Part shown: positions 9,797-18,814 of the stretch, one piece after another
Layout of the letters: every line of letters starts with the position of its first letter
Position numbering within the stretch: position 1 is the stretch's first letter
NCBI RefSeq assembly: GCF_027474405.1
Contig: NZ_CP114871.1
Coordinates: 186,001 to 250,000 of the forward strand
Source: Caulobacter sp. NIBR2454
GTDB taxonomy: Bacteria; Pseudomonadota; Alphaproteobacteria; Caulobacterales; Caulobacteraceae
Length of the DNA: 64,000 nt
Direction of reading: 5' to 3'
The notes under the pieces: generated by a model
The model's input: the letters and a program-made list of their open reading frames with translations, nothing else
The model's database searches: none
Told to the model about the DNA's origin: nothing
Made by a program: the position numbers and the translations under genes

Positions 9797-11605
9797 TCAC
9801 CAGCCGCACTTCTCGCCCTTGTTCTGCTTGGTCAGCCAGATGTTCAGCGGGGCGAAATAGTCCGCCACCGCGCTGGCGTCGGTCTGCTTCTCGCCTGTGA
9901 AGGCGGCCATCGCGTCGGGCCACGGCTTGGAAGCGCCCATCTCCATCATGGCGTTGAACTTGGCCCCGACCTCCTTGTTCCCGTAGATCGAGCAGCGGTG
10001 CAGAGGGCCCTTCCAGCCGGCCTGCTTGCAGGCGGCGCGGTGGAACTGGAACTGGTAGACGCGGGCCAGGTAGTAGCGCGTGTAAGGCGTGTTGCCGGGG
10101 ATGTGGTACTTGGCCGCCGCGTCGAAGGCGTCGGCCGGGCGCTCGCCCGGAGGCACGATGCCCTGGTACTGGGTGCGCAGTTTCCACCAGCCGGCGTTGT
10201 ACTGCTCGGGCGTGATCTGGCCGGAGAACACCTGCCAGCGCCACTTGTCGACGATCAGGCTGAACGGGAAGAAGGCGATCTTGTCGAGCGCGGTCTTCAG
10301 CAGGTACGGGATGTCACCCTCGTCGCCGGGTACGGTTTCCAGCAGGCCGATCTGCTTGAGATAGGTGGGCGTGGTGGCCGACAGGGCGGCGAAGTCGCCG
10401 ATCGCCTCGTGGAAACCGTCATTGGCCGCGCCCCTGAACAGGTAGGGCTGCTCCGAGTAGGCGCGTTGATAATAGTTGTGGCCCAGCTCGTGGTGGATGG
10501 TGACGAAGTCGACGCCGTTCACCTTGGTGCACATCTTGATGCGGATGTCGTCCTTGTCGTCCAGGTTCCAGGCCGACGCGTGGCAGACCACTTCGCGGTC
10601 CTGCGGGCGGACGATCATCGACCGCTTCCAGAAGGTCTCCGGCAACGGCGCGAGCCCGATGGACGAGTAAAAGCCCTCGCCGGCCTTCACCATCTTCACC
10701 GGGTCATAGCCCTTGGCCACGAGCAGTTCGTCGAGGTTGTAGCTGGACGCGGCGTTGGCGGTCTTGGGCGCGACCACATCGTAGATGTTGCCCCACTCCT
10801 GGGCCCACATGTTGCCCAGCAGGTCGGCGCGGATCGGTCCGGTGCGCGACTGGACGGCGTCGCCATATTTCTCGTTCAGGCGGGCGCGCACGTAGCAGTG
10901 CAGGTTCTTGTAGAACGGCTCCAGCTGCTTCCAGACGCGGTCAGTCTCGGCTGCGAAGGCGTCGGGATCCATGTCATAGCCAGCGCGCCACAGCACCCCG
11001 GTGTCCTTGTAGCCCAAGCCCTTGGAGCCCTCGTTGGCCAGCTCGACCAGCTTGACGTAATCGTCGTGCATTGCGGGGGCGACGGAGTGCCAGCCCTCCC
11101 ATGCGGCCTTCAGGTCCGCTGGGTCGCGGCTCTCGGACAGCACATCCTCGGCGTCGTTGAGGGTGATGGTCTTGCCCTTGTAGTCGAACTTGCCGGTGGA
11201 GAAGGCGCTGTCCAGACGCGAGGCGATGGTGGCCAGTTCCTCGGCGCCGCCTGGACGTTGGGGGGCGGGCAGGACGAGGCTGCGCTTGAGGATGTCGAGC
11301 TTGCGGCGGGTGACCGGGTCGGCGGGAGATTTGTCGTACCTGGAGGCTTCCATAGCCAGGCGGGTGGCGAGCTCGGTGATTTCCGCCGTAGCCTTGGCTT
11401 CAAGCCACTGGGTGTCCTCGGTGATGTAGGTGGCGCGCACCCACGAGGAGCGCGCGACATATTCCGAAAGCTTGGAGAGGTCGGCCTCGGCCTTGTCGGC
11501 GAAAGCCTTGGCCTCGGCGGCGCTCGGCGCAGCCTGAGCGAGGGCCGCAAGCGGGGCGGACGCCAGGGCGACGGCTGCGCATGCGGCCAGGAGTTTAAGT
11601 TTCAT
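9797..11605 (-). CDS. M2-family zinc metallopeptidase (angiotensin-converting-enzyme-like)
   Basis: 602 residues with a signal peptide (about residues 1-24, ending LAALAQA), so it is periplasmic or secreted. The zinc-binding HELGH is near residue 371 in TIHHELGHNYYQ, and the third ligand follows in GFHEAIGDF, as in ACE-type peptidyl dipeptidases. GNMWAQEWGNIY is another M2 landmark. Length matches the single-domain bacterial ACE homologues (about 600). Expected activity is release of dipeptides from peptide C-termini; a role in peptide scavenging is inferred. It ends at a hairpin terminator and is probably monocistronic. Confidence 0.93.
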   Translation of the reverse strand: MKLKLLAACAAVALASAPLAALAQAAPSAAEAKAFADKAEADLSKLSEYVARSSWVRATYITEDTQWLEAKATAEITELATRLAMEASRYDKSPADPVTRRKLDILKRSLVLPAPQRPGGAEELATIASRLDSAFSTGKFDYKGKTITLNDAEDVLSESRDPADLKAAWEGWHSVAPAMHDDYVKLVELANEGSKGLGYKDTGVLWRAGYDMDPDAFAAETDRVWKQLEPFYKNLHCYVRARLNEKYGDAVQSRTGPIRADLLGNMWAQEWGNIYDVVAPKTANAASSYNLDELLVAKGYDPVKMVKAGEGFYSSIGLAPLPETFWKRSMIVRPQDREVVCHASAWNLDDKDDIRIKMCTKVNGVDFVTIHHELGHNYYQRAYSEQPYLFRGAANDGFHEAIGDFAALSATTPTYLKQIGLLETVPGDEGDIPYLLKTALDKIAFFPFSLIVDKWRWQVFSGQITPEQYNAGWWKLRTQYQGIVPPGERPADAFDAAAKYHIPGNTPYTRYYLARVYQFQFHRAACKQAGWKGPLHRCSIYGNKEVGAKFNAMMEMGASKPWPDAMAAFTGEKQTDASAVADYFAPLNIWLTKQNKGEKCGW

Positions 11606-11683
11606 GGAAGCGACCTCGTCTCTGGAGCGGCGACCTCTGCGGGCCGCTAAAGCCCGGCATGGGAAAGCCCTTACCAGCCCGCG

Positions 11684-12406
11684 TCAAGCCACTGTCGGGA
11701 ACGCCACCTGATGCCGCAGCCACACCTCGAATGCCTGGCTGAAACGGGGGCCGGGCGCGCAGTCGAGATCGACCCCCATCGCCTCGCTCCAGATCCGCCA
11801 ATGAACGCCGCTGCCATCGCGCTCGGCCACGCCGTCGTGCAGCAGAACCAGACCCCGCAAATCCTCCAGCCGCTTCAGCCGGGTCGCCAGGGCCGGACTA
11901 CAGACCGGAAAGACCGCGTCGTCCATCAGGGGCGAGACATCCAGTCCCATATAGTCGCCCAGCCCGAACCGCACCGACAGGTCGATGTTCTCGGCGCGCA
12001 GGTCCGACAGCCGGTCCTCCGCTGTCACATGCACCTCGATGTCGGGGTGGCGGGCGTTGAAATCGGCCAGACGCGGCGCCAGCCAGCGGGAGGCGAAGGA
12101 CGCCGAGACCCCGAGCCGCAGGATGCGGCCTTCGCCCGTGTCGGCCGAGACCGCCTCCAGTCCCTGATCGATGCGGGAGAAACCCTCGCGGACCGATCTG
12201 GCCAGGATTTCACCCTCGGGCGTCAGGGCAAGGGCGCGGGTCAGGCGATCGAACAGCCGAACGCCGAGTGATTGCTCCAGCGCCTTGATACGCTGGCTGA
12301 TCGCGCCCTGGGTGATGGCCAGTTCGGCGGCGGCGCGGGTGAAGCTGAGGTGGCGCGCGGCGGCGTCGAAGGCGTGCAGTTGCTGCAGGGGCGGGCGGCG
12401 GGCCAT
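11684..12406 (-). CDS. LysR-type transcriptional regulator (GcvA-like) with apparent internal deletion
   Basis: 240 residues, against about 300 for the family. The winged helix-turn-helix is intact (LQQLHAFDAAARHLSFTRAA through ITQGAISQRIKALE). The effector domain follows normally through WLAPRLADFNARHPDIEV and VCSPALATRL to GPRFSQ. The sequence then reads AFEVWLRHQV, which looks like the usual C-terminal helix. About 55 residues that normally lie between are missing with the frame preserved, and no other frame downstream supplies them. The start at 12406 follows a T-N11-A palindrome at 12413-12429. It is divergent from phzF, its likely target. It may be partly non-functional or effector-blind. 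Confidence 0.8.
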   Translation of the reverse strand: MARRPPLQQLHAFDAAARHLSFTRAAAELAITQGAISQRIKALEQSLGVRLFDRLTRALALTPEGEILARSVREGFSRIDQGLEAVSADTGEGRILRLGVSASFASRWLAPRLADFNARHPDIEVHVTAEDRLSDLRAENIDLSVRFGLGDYMGLDVSPLMDDAVFPVCSPALATRLKRLEDLRGLVLLHDGVAERDGSGVHWRIWSEAMGVDLDCAPGPRFSQAFEVWLRHQVAFPTVA

Positions 12407-12412
12407 GCGATA

Positions 12413-12429
12413 CATTACTCCAACTAATG
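12413..12429. promoter_or_regulatory. LysR-type operator between the regulator and phzF
   Basis: CATTA, seven bases, TAATG: a perfect inverted repeat that fits the ATTA-N7-TAAT (T-N11-A) LysR box. It sits seven bases upstream of the regulator's ATG and 76 bases upstream of the phzF ATG, the usual autoregulatory and divergent arrangement. Confidence 0.6.
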
Positions 12430-12504
12430 CATGGGCGAAGCCTTTTGGTTTGTCGCGGCCGTAGAGCTGCGGCATCGACTGGACGCAAGTCAGGGGAGAA
12501 GCCG

Positions 12505-13371
12505 ATGAGCGACGTCAGCGTGCATGTGGTCCAGGCCTTTGTCGAAGCGGACGGTCAGGGCGGAAATCCGGCCGGCGTGGTGATCGACATGGACCGCGCT
12601 CTGTCGCCCGAGCAGCGGCTGGCCGTGGCGGGCATGGCTGGCTTCTCCGAGACGGCGTTCATCTCGCGGTCGGAGGTCAGCGCCTTCCGCCTCGAGTTCT
12701 TCACGCCGACCCGCCAGATCGCCCACTGCGGCCACGCCACCGTCGCGTCCTTTGGCTTGCTGGCCCAGCAAGGCCTGGCCGCGGGCGAAAGCTCCAAGGA
12801 GACCATCGACGGTCCGCGCCGCATCCTGGTCGATGATGGACGGGCCTATATGCAGCAGCTGCGCCCCACCTACCGACAGGCGGGCGAGGCTGATTTCACC
12901 GATGTGAAAGTCTTGGCCTCGATCAGCCTGACCGAGGCCGATGTGGACGGACGGGGCGCGATCCTGGCGCACAATGGCAACGGGACCCTGCTGCTAGGCG
13001 TGAAGGACCGCGAGGTGCTGCGTCGTCTTCGCCCGGACCAAGCTGCGATCAGCGAGATTACCGAGCGGGTCGAGGCGGTGTGCCTTTATGTGTTCGCCCT
13101 GGATGCGATGAAGGAAGGCCGCGCCGCCACCTGCCGCATGTTCGCGCCCGCCTACGGCATCGATGAGGAGGCGGCCACGGGGATGGCGGCCGGCGCCCTG
13201 GGGGCCTGGATGCAGGATGGACTGGGCGTCGATCGCTCGCCGCTGCTCATCGAGCAGGGCTGGTTCATGGATGCGCCCTCGCCCAGCCTGATCGAGGTGC
13301 GCCTGTCGCCCGACGAAGTCCTCGTCGGCGGTCGCGCGGCGGTCCGCGAGACCCTTACCGTTCAGATCTAG
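12505..13371 (+). CDS. PhzF-family isomerase
   Basis: 288 residues from the ATG at 12505, preceded by CAGGGGAGAA. Family landmarks are the GNPAGVV segment, FSETAF with the catalytic Glu, [13 protein letters not shown], and [17 protein letters not shown] in the second half; together they give the two-fold diaminopimelate-epimerase-like fold. PhzF itself isomerises trans-2,3-dihydro-3-hydroxyanthranilate, but most homologues outside phenazine clusters have unknown substrates, and no other phenazine genes are here. The LysR gene is divergent. The stop shares CTAG (13368-13371) with the convergent mtgA stop. Confidence 0.9.
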   Translation: MSDVSVHVVQAFVEADGQGGNPAGVVIDMDRALSPEQRLAVAGMAGFSETAFISRSEVSAFRLEFFTPTRQIAHCGHATVASFGLLAQQGLAAGESSKETIDGPRRILVDDGRAYMQQLRPTYRQAGEADFTDVKVLASISLTEADVDGRGAILAHNGNGTLLLGVKDREVLRRLRPDQAAISEITERVEAVCLYVFALDAMKEGRAATCRMFAPAYGIDEEAATGMAAGALGAWMQDGLGVDRSPLLIEQGWFMDAPSPSLIEVRLSPDEVLVGGRAAVRETLTVQI

Positions 13372-14111
13372 CTGACGCAGGCCGCCAGGCCGTCGCGGCG
13401 GACCGTGCCGGCGGCGGCGGTGATCTTGCGCGAGCGGCGCTTCACATAGGGGCCAGGCTTGGCCGCTTTCCACTTCAGGGGGCTGGGCAGGATAGCGGCC
13501 ATGCGCGCGGCCTGGGCGGTGGACAGGTCGGCGGCGCTGACCCGGAAATAGCGCTGGGCGGCGGCCTCGGCCCCATAGATGCCCGGGCCCATCTCGATGG
13601 AGTTCAGATAGACCTCCATGATCCGCTTCTTGCCCCAGACCGTCTCGATCAGGACGGTGAAGTAGGCCTCCAGCCCCTTGCGGACATAGGAGCGCTGCGG
13701 CCACAGGAAGACGTTCTTGGCGGTCTGCTGGCTGATGGTCGAGCCGCCGCGGATTTTGCCAGGGCGACGCTCGTTGTTCTTCATCGCCTTCTGCATGGCG
13801 GTGAAGTCAAAGCCATTGTGCTGGCAGAACTTGGCGTCCTCGGCGGCGATCACCGCGCGGGGCAGGGCGGGGGACATGTCGTCCAGGGCGATCCACTTGC
13901 GGTCCAGACCTTTGCCCTCGAACATCCGCTGAACCATCAGGAACGTCAGGGGCGGCGGCACGAAGCGGTAGACGATCACCGTCAGCACAGGCCCGACCAC
14001 GCCCACCAATAGCAGGACCATGAACGCCATGCCCACCAAGCGGCCCAGACGGGTCTTCGGCTTCGTGGCCTTGCTCGGCCTGCGGGCAGCCGGCTTCTTG
14101 GATTTCGCCAT
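13368..14111 (-). CDS. mtgA: Monofunctional peptidoglycan glycosyltransferase
   Basis: 247 residues from the ATG at 14111 (AAGGGG 13 bases upstream). A basic N-terminal tail of Lys/Arg/Pro is followed by one membrane helix at about residues 25-47, then a GT51 domain in the periplasm. The catalytic Glu91 is in [15 protein letters not shown], and [13 protein letters not shown] is the second GT51 motif; [16 protein letters not shown] is the third. There is no transpeptidase domain, which separates MtgA from class A penicillin-binding proteins. It polymerises lipid II into glycan strands. Confidence 0.95.
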   Translation of the reverse strand: MAKSKKPAARRPSKATKPKTRLGRLVGMAFMVLLLVGVVGPVLTVIVYRFVPPPLTFLMVQRMFEGKGLDRKWIALDDMSPALPRAVIAAEDAKFCQHNGFDFTAMQKAMKNNERRPGKIRGGSTISQQTAKNVFLWPQRSYVRKGLEAYFTVLIETVWGKKRIMEVYLNSIEMGPGIYGAEAAAQRYFRVSAADLSTAQAARMAAILPSPLKWKAAKPGPYVKRRSRKITAAAGTVRRDGLAACVS

Positions 14112-14191
14112 AGTTTCGATACGCCCCTTGCCTTGACGCGGCGGAGCGATGCTAGCGAGGGGGACCTGATTTGTCCTTAACGGGAACGACA

Positions 14192-14860
14192 ATGACCGTC
14201 ACCGAAGCCGTCCAGCGCCGCATTTCGGTCCGCGCCTTCACCGCCGAGCCGGTGTCCGGCGCCGTGGTGCGCGAAATTTTGCAGGCCGCGGCTAAGGCTC
14301 CTTCGGGAGGCAACCTGCAGCCCTGGCGGGTTCACGCCCTGACGGGTGAGCCGCTGGCGCAGTTCAAGGCGATCATCGCGGGCAAGCTCGGCGCGCCGGA
14401 CGGAGCCGAGTACAACGTCTATCCTCCCAACCTGTGGGAGCCGTTCCGCACTCGACGCTTCCAGTGCGGCGAGGACCTGTACGGGACGCTTGGCATCGCG
14501 CGGGAGGACAAGATCGGGCGCATGCGCCAGTTCGGCGGCAACGCGGACTTCTTCGGTGCGCCGGTCGGTTTGTTCTTCTCGCTGGACCGAAAGCTTGGCC
14601 CGCCGCAATGGGCGGACCTGGGCATGTACATGCAGACGGTGATGCTGCTGGCCCAGGAGCGGGGGCTTGGAACCTGCGCACAGGAGTTCTGGTCCATCTA
14701 CGCGGCGACCGTGGCGCAATTTCTGGACCTGCCGGAGGATCATATGTTGTTTTCAGGCATGGCCCTGGGCTGGCCGGACGAAAGCCATCCGGTGAACACA
14801 CTGCGCACTCGCCGCGACCCGTTCGAAACCTGGGCCCAGATGCGCGGCTTCGAAGGCTGA
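14192..14860 (+). CDS. Nitroreductase-family FMN oxidoreductase
   Basis: 222 residues from the ATG at 14192; an in-frame TTG lies at 14171. The FMN-binding start [15 protein letters not shown] and the [14 protein letters not shown] segment are typical of the NfsA/NfnB-type fold, as are [10 protein letters not shown] and the late [10 protein letters not shown]. Such enzymes use NAD(P)H and FMN to reduce nitro-compounds or quinones; the physiological substrate is not evident. No signal peptide is present, so it is cytoplasmic. It is divergent from mtgA and ends 75 bases before a small membrane-protein gene. Confidence 0.9.
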   Translation: MTVTEAVQRRISVRAFTAEPVSGAVVREILQAAAKAPSGGNLQPWRVHALTGEPLAQFKAIIAGKLGAPDGAEYNVYPPNLWEPFRTRRFQCGEDLYGTLGIAREDKIGRMRQFGGNADFFGAPVGLFFSLDRKLGPPQWADLGMYMQTVMLLAQERGLGTCAQEFWSIYAATVAQFLDLPEDHMLFSGMALGWPDESHPVNTLRTRRDPFETWAQMRGFEG

Positions 14861-14865
14861 AGGGC

Positions 14866-14909
14866 GCTACCGTAGAACTACGAGTGGTGTTTCTACGATA
14901 TTCTACCGT
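14866..14909. promoter_or_regulatory. Cluster of CGTAG/CTACG repeats upstream of a small membrane-protein gene
   Basis: Within 44 bases the pentamers CTACG or CTACC (or their complements CGTAG or GGTAG) occur five times. CGTAGAA and TTCTACG form a 7-bp inverted repeat. Position just upstream of the 14936 ATG suggests a regulator binding region; which regulator is unknown. Confidence 0.35.
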
Positions 14910-14935
14910 GGCGGGCGGCGGCGCTAAGTGCCGCC

Positions 14936-15166
14936 ATGATCGATCCCTTGCTCCGCCCCGCTCGTCTGTTCTTCCGCGCCGCGCTGATCGTCGGCCTGAT
15001 CGCGGCGACCGCCGGCATCCTCGGCCTGGCCGTGGTTGGCGGCGACCTCATGGGCGACATGGTCGGCGTCGCCTTCGCGGGCATCGGCGCCCTGATGGTG
15101 TTCAACGCCCTGAACGCCCTCTACCAGCTGTTCTGGTGGGGCCGAGCCGACGGCGAAGACTACTAG
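14936..15166 (+). CDS. Small two-helix membrane protein, unknown function
   Basis: 76 residues. Two hydrophobic stretches (AALIVGLIAATAGILGLAVVGG and VGVAFAGIGALMVFNALNALYQLFWW) predict two membrane helices with short tails. I do not recognise the family. The frame uses an ATG at 14936 without a strong ribosome site. The TAG stop overlaps the convergent WD40 gene's stop in CTAG at 15163-15166. The tight overlap and the repeat cluster upstream support it being a real gene. Confidence 0.6.
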   Translation: MIDPLLRPARLFFRAALIVGLIAATAGILGLAVVGGDLMGDMVGVAFAGIGALMVFNALNALYQLFWWGRADGEDY

Positions 15167-16158
15167 AGTTCCGGAACGTCGAGTACGCCCGCCGAGCCGG
15201 CCTCGTCGCCGAACGCCAAGCGGGCGCCGTCCTGTGACATCGACAACGCGCTAATCGCCGCGCCTTTCTCGGCTTTCAGGGTTTCAAGCCGGCCGGAACG
15301 CAGGTTGGCCGCCCAGACACGGCCGTCGCTCATGCCGGCGGCCACGACCTGTCCGTTCAATGATGCGGCGACCCGGGTCGAGAGGCTGTCGCGGTTGAAG
15401 CCGATCTCGGCCGCTTCCTTGCCCATCGGACCGTTGGCCCCCGCGAACGGCCAGATCACCGCGCCATTGGCGCCGGCCGTGGCCAGGACCTTGCCGCCGT
15501 CGAAGAAGGCCAGGCTGCGGGGCTTGGCTGGATAGCCGCCCATGCGCATGTCCTTGGCGTCGGACAGCCGCCAGCCGTGCAGCTGGTTTTCCTGCATGGC
15601 CGAGATCAGGAACTTGCCGTCCGGGCTCCAGACCACGGCGATGTGGCTGCCCGCCCACTTTAGGATTTGCGGCTTCTGGTTCTCGATCCGCGCCCACCAC
15701 AGGTGCGCCCCGCCGTAGGAGGCGGTGGCGATGCGTCGGCCCTTGGGGTCGAAGGCGATGTCGGAGATCGACTTGTCGTGAGTGTAGATGCGGTTGAATT
15801 CGGCGTCGGCCGTGTCGAGCACATGCAGGGCCTTGCCGGCCCCGAAAGCGATCAGGCCCGTGGCTGGGCTGGCGGCGAGCGCCTCGATCCAGCGGCTCTT
15901 CACCTGGGCCAAGCGGGTTACGACCACCTCGCCGTTCTCGATTCGCGACCAGACGACCGCGCCGTCGTCACCGCCGGTCAGGACGCCGACGCCAGAGGGG
16001 TGAACGCAGGCCGACAGCACCGCGCCGTCGTGGGCCTCGACCGTGACGAAGCCATCCTGGGTTTGCAGGCGGACGGTCCCGTCCCCCAGGGCGAAGGCGG
16101 CCTGGCCATGGGAATCAAACAGGGCGGCGGTGGTGAAGGCGTCGAAGTCAAAAATCAT
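15163..16158 (-). CDS. WD40-repeat (beta-propeller) protein
   Basis: 331 residues with about seven repeats of the WD40 type: HDGAVLSACVHPSGVGVLTGGDDG, KSISDIAFDPKGRRIATASYGG and AVVWSPDGKFLISAM are the clearest. No signal peptide or membrane helix is visible, so it is probably a cytoplasmic scaffold; a partner cannot be named. It is divergent from exbD across 224 bases. The family is common next to envelope or transport genes in Caulobacteraceae, but no direct functional link is visible. Confidence 0.85.
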   Translation of the reverse strand: MIFDFDAFTTAALFDSHGQAAFALGDGTVRLQTQDGFVTVEAHDGAVLSACVHPSGVGVLTGGDDGAVVWSRIENGEVVVTRLAQVKSRWIEALAASPATGLIAFGAGKALHVLDTADAEFNRIYTHDKSISDIAFDPKGRRIATASYGGAHLWWARIENQKPQILKWAGSHIAVVWSPDGKFLISAMQENQLHGWRLSDAKDMRMGGYPAKPRSLAFFDGGKVLATAGANGAVIWPFAGANGPMGKEAAEIGFNRDSLSTRVAASLNGQVVAAGMSDGRVWAANLRSGRLETLKAEKGAAISALSMSQDGARLAFGDEAGSAGVLDVPEL

Positions 16159-16382
16159 GGACCGCGATTAGCCCGGCCGCTGTCCCGACGCTAGGGTCTG
16201 GGGTCATTGGGCCGCGTACCGATGTGCGGCGAAACGCGCGTTCGGCGCGCGGAAAACGGGAGTCTGCACAGAGTCTGCGTTTCCGCTCCAACTTGCACTT
16301 TACTTCCAAAAATATCCGCGCCAGAAGTCTTCCCCGACGACAAGGACCCGCATAGGCGGGGCCGATTGGGAGATTTTTGTCG

Positions 16383-16829
16383 ATGGCTGCAAAGCTTGCC
16401 GGCGGTGGCAAAGGTAAATACGATCTCGGTCAGAACAACGAGATCAACGTCACGCCCTTCGTGGACATCCTGCTCGTTCTGCTGATCATCTTCATGGTCG
16501 CCGTGCCGATGGCCACCGTGGCCATCAAGGTCGATCTTCCGCCGGCCACGCCGCCGAGCCCGGAAGACAAGCCGAAAGAGCCGATCTTCATCTCTATCCA
16601 GAAGTCGGGTGCCCTGTTCCTGGCCGAACAGCAAACCAGCCTGGAAGGCCTGCCGTCCGATCTGGCCGGCAAGATCGCCATCCAGTCGCCGGGCGCCGTT
16701 CCGCAGGAAGAGCGCATCATGATCCGCGCCGACGCCGACGTCCTGTACCAGGACTTCATGGCGGTGCTGAACGAACTGCAAGGCAACGGCTACTACAAGG
16801 TCGGCCTGATCAACGAAGACATCTCGTAA
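16383..16829 (+). CDS. exbD: ExbD/TolR-family biopolymer transport protein
   Basis: 148 residues from the ATG at 16383 (TGGGAGA upstream). One membrane helix near the N-terminus carries the conserved proton-pathway Asp28 in VTPFVDILLVLLIIFM. The periplasmic domain ends with RIMIRADADVLYQDFMAVLNELQ, the ExbD/TolR signature. With ExbB and TonB it uses the proton motive force to drive TonB-dependent receptors, of which this window holds three. No exbB or tonB is adjacent, so it is an isolated extra copy. A strong terminator follows. Confidence 0.93.
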   Translation: MAAKLAGGGKGKYDLGQNNEINVTPFVDILLVLLIIFMVAVPMATVAIKVDLPPATPPSPEDKPKEPIFISIQKSGALFLAEQQTSLEGLPSDLAGKIAIQSPGAVPQEERIMIRADADVLYQDFMAVLNELQGNGYYKVGLINEDIS

Positions 16830-16849
16830 GTCTCCAGGCTTCGAGACGG

Positions 16850-16886
16850 AAAAGGCCGGGCGCGCGAGCGTCCGGCCTTTTTCTTT
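16850..16886 (+). terminator. Intrinsic terminator of exbD
   Basis: AAAAGGCCGG (16850-16859) pairs with CCGGCCTTTT (16872-16881) around a GC-rich 12-base loop and is followed by TCTTT. A textbook Rho-independent terminator. Confidence 0.9.
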
Positions 16887-16929
16887 GATCGATCGCCCTA
16901 AGAGGCGCGGCCTAAGCCGCGCCTTCCAC

Positions 16930-17991
16930 CTAGGCCGCGCAGGCCTCGAAGCCGGTCTTCAACGCCGCCTCGTCCAGGTTGCGGCCGATGAACACCATCC
17001 GGCTGTAGCGCCGCTCGCCCTCGCGCCATTCGCGCTGCAGGTCGCCTTCCAGAATCATATGCACCGCCTGGAACACCAGGCGCTTGTCCTCGCCCTGCAC
17101 GTCCAGAATCCCCTTGGCCCGCAGGATGTCAGGGCCCTGAGCCGCCAGCAGGTTGTTGAGCCAGGTGGTGACCTTGGTCCCGTCCACGGGCGTCTCCAGG
17201 GTCAGAGACACGCCCCGGATACCGGCGGCGGCCACGTGGTCCTCGTGGTCGTGGTGATGATGATCGTGCCCGTGATCATGATGGTCGTGATCATGGTCAT
17301 GGTCGCAGTGCTCGTCGTGAACGTGGCCGTGCTCGCCATGGCCGGGGTTCAGGAACTGGGGCTCCAACTCGGTGATCCGGTCCAGGTCGAAGGAGCCGCG
17401 GCCCAAGATGGCGTCCAGCGGCACGTTCGAGCGCTGGGCGTGATGGATCGGGGCCAACGGGTTGATGCGGCGCACTTGAGCCTCGACGTGGCGAAGCTCC
17501 TCGGCGGTGACGAGGTCGGTCTTGTTCAGAACGATCTGGTCGGCGAAGGCGATCTGTTCGACCGCTTCCTTGCTGTCGGCCAGGCGCTGCAGGATGTGCT
17601 TAGCGTCCACCACGGTGGTGACGCTGTCCAGCTTGGTGCGAGCCTTGACCTCATCGTCCACGAAGAAGGTCTGGGCGACCGGGCCGGGATCGGCCAGGCC
17701 GGTGGTCTCCACAACGATGGCGTCGAACTTGCCCTTGCGCTTCATCAGGCCGGACAGCACGCGGATCAGGTCGCCGCGCACCGTGCAGCAGACGCAGCCG
17801 TTGTTCATCTCGAAGACTTCCTCGTCGGTGTCGACGACGAGGTCGTTGTCGATGCCGACCTCTCCGAACTCGTTGACGATCACGGCGTACTTCTTGCCGT
17901 GGTCCTCGGTGAGGATGCGGTTCAGCAGGGTGGTCTTGCCGGCGCCGAGGTAGCCGGTCAGGACGGTGACGGGAGTCTGTTCGATGCTCAT
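16930..17991 (-). CDS. COG0523 (CobW/YjiA/ZNG1-type) metal-chaperone GTPase
   Basis: 353 residues. The P-loop GYLGAGKTT is at residues 13-21, the metal-binding CxCC (GCVCC) has Cys66, Cys68 and Cys69, and the GTP-base motif NKTD is near residue 157. A His/Asp-rich loop of about 40 residues ([17 protein letters not shown] region, roughly 218-258) separates the GTPase and CobW_C domains and is expected to bind zinc or nickel. The family hands metals to client enzymes, especially under zinc limitation. The gene follows a NicO-like transporter by 40 bases on the same strand, supporting a metal-homeostasis operon. Confidence 0.93.
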   Translation of the reverse strand: MSIEQTPVTVLTGYLGAGKTTLLNRILTEDHGKKYAVIVNEFGEVGIDNDLVVDTDEEVFEMNNGCVCCTVRGDLIRVLSGLMKRKGKFDAIVVETTGLADPGPVAQTFFVDDEVKARTKLDSVTTVVDAKHILQRLADSKEAVEQIAFADQIVLNKTDLVTAEELRHVEAQVRRINPLAPIHHAQRSNVPLDAILGRGSFDLDRITELEPQFLNPGHGEHGHVHDEHCDHDHDHDHHDHGHDHHHHDHEDHVAAAGIRGVSLTLETPVDGTKVTTWLNNLLAAQGPDILRAKGILDVQGEDKRLVFQAVHMILEGDLQREWREGERRYSRMVFIGRNLDEAALKTGFEACAA

Positions 17992-18031
17992 GGCGCCTAT
18001 CTAGTGCGCCGCAGGCGGTTTCGAAACCGCC

Positions 18032-18658
18032 TTAGACCTCGATCAGCGCCACGATCCCGGCCATGACCAATAGGGTCGCGCCCATTATGGTGGTCTCGTG
18101 GCGCTGCAGCGCGTCGAGTTTCAGGCGTTGAACGCCGGCGAGGCTGAGGCTGGTGAACAGCAGCATGCCCGCCGCGGTGGCCGCCATCAGCACGCCGGTC
18201 AGGGCGGCGAACCCGCCCCAGCCGTGCGGGGTGCTGGCCAGGAAGATGGGCAGGAAGGCCTCGCACGGCGACAGGGCGAGCAAGGTCACCAGGCTCAGCA
18301 CCGCCGCCCGATCCGAACCATAGGACCTGGTCATATCGTGGACGTGGGCGCGCTTGCGGCCGCGCCACAGGTAATAGAGTCCCAGGGCCGCCATGCCGCC
18401 GGCCACCAGCAGACCGAAGATGCTGCCCAGCCGCTCCTCCACCGCCAGACCGGCGGTGACCAGCATGGCGCCCAGCAGAGTCGTGACGGCCACGTGTCCC
18501 ACCGCCGCCAGCAGGGCGACGGCCAGGGTGCGCCCGGCGGACCAGCCCTGTCCCCGACCGACCAGCACGAACGGCAGCCAGTGAGTCGGCAGGGCCGCAT
18601 GCAGGAAGGCCACGGCGAAGCCAGTCGCGGCGATGGAGGCGAAGAGGGTCGATGTCAC
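18032..18658 (-). CDS. Polytopic membrane protein, NicO/UreH-like metal transporter candidate
   Basis: 208 residues with about six membrane helices. The first helix carries FLHAALPTHWLPFVL, reminiscent of the His/Asp motif of NicO/RcnA nickel-cobalt exporters and UreH-like proteins. LALSPCEAFLPIFLAS resembles the second conserved motif of that superfamily. The metal is not determined. The GTG start at 18658 is close to AGAGGGG. A GTACAG-N8-CTGTAC operator-like repeat lies 10 bases upstream. It is the first gene of a pair with the COG0523 GTPase; import for that chaperone or efflux are both possible. Confidence 0.65.
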   Translation of the reverse strand: MTSTLFASIAATGFAVAFLHAALPTHWLPFVLVGRGQGWSAGRTLAVALLAAVGHVAVTTLLGAMLVTAGLAVEERLGSIFGLLVAGGMAALGLYYLWRGRKRAHVHDMTRSYGSDRAAVLSLVTLLALSPCEAFLPIFLASTPHGWGGFAALTGVLMAATAAGMLLFTSLSLAGVQRLKLDALQRHETTIMGATLLVMAGIVALIEV

Positions 18659-18667
18659 GGCCCCTCT

Positions 18668-18687
18668 GTACAGATGTTACACTGTAC
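18668..18687 (-). promoter_or_regulatory. Inverted repeat, candidate operator of the metal operon
   Basis: GTACAG and CTGTAC form a perfect 6-bp inverted repeat with an 8-base spacer, right in front of the ribosome site of the NicO-like gene. TACAGTGTA on the minus strand is a nested palindrome. It is not a good match to the Zur-type site at 45402. A dedicated repressor is plausible but none is encoded nearby. Confidence 0.45.
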
Positions 18688-18775
18688 TCGCCAGACAGCC
18701 GCCGCCGGATGCTGGCGCGGCGGGCGAAGCAGTCTATAGACACGCGATCCGGGCGGGTTTTCAGCCTCAGCCGCG

Positions 18776-18803
18776 TTGACTCCCGGGTCTTGCGCTGTAT
18801 AAG
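18776..18803 (+). promoter_or_regulatory. Sigma-70-type promoter of rplU-rpmA
   Basis: TTGACT (18776-18781), a 16-base spacer and TATAAG (18798-18803). This is the closest match to a housekeeping promoter found in the window and fits a highly expressed ribosomal-protein operon. Transcription should begin near 18810, giving an 80-base leader. Confidence 0.7.
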
Positions 18804-18814
18804 AGCGCTCCCTC

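Noticed and set aside
9998..11650. A 550-codon open frame antisense to the M2 peptidase gene
   Set aside because: Shadow frame; the opposite strand encodes a complete signal-peptide-bearing peptidase.
12505..13371. Phenazine biosynthesis cluster around phzF
   Set aside because: No other phz genes or shikimate-branch enzymes are nearby; the PhzF family is far broader than phenazine synthesis.
18668..18687. Zur site in front of the metal operon
   Set aside because: The GTACAG repeat lacks the TGTTAT/ATAACA core seen upstream of the zinc receptor.
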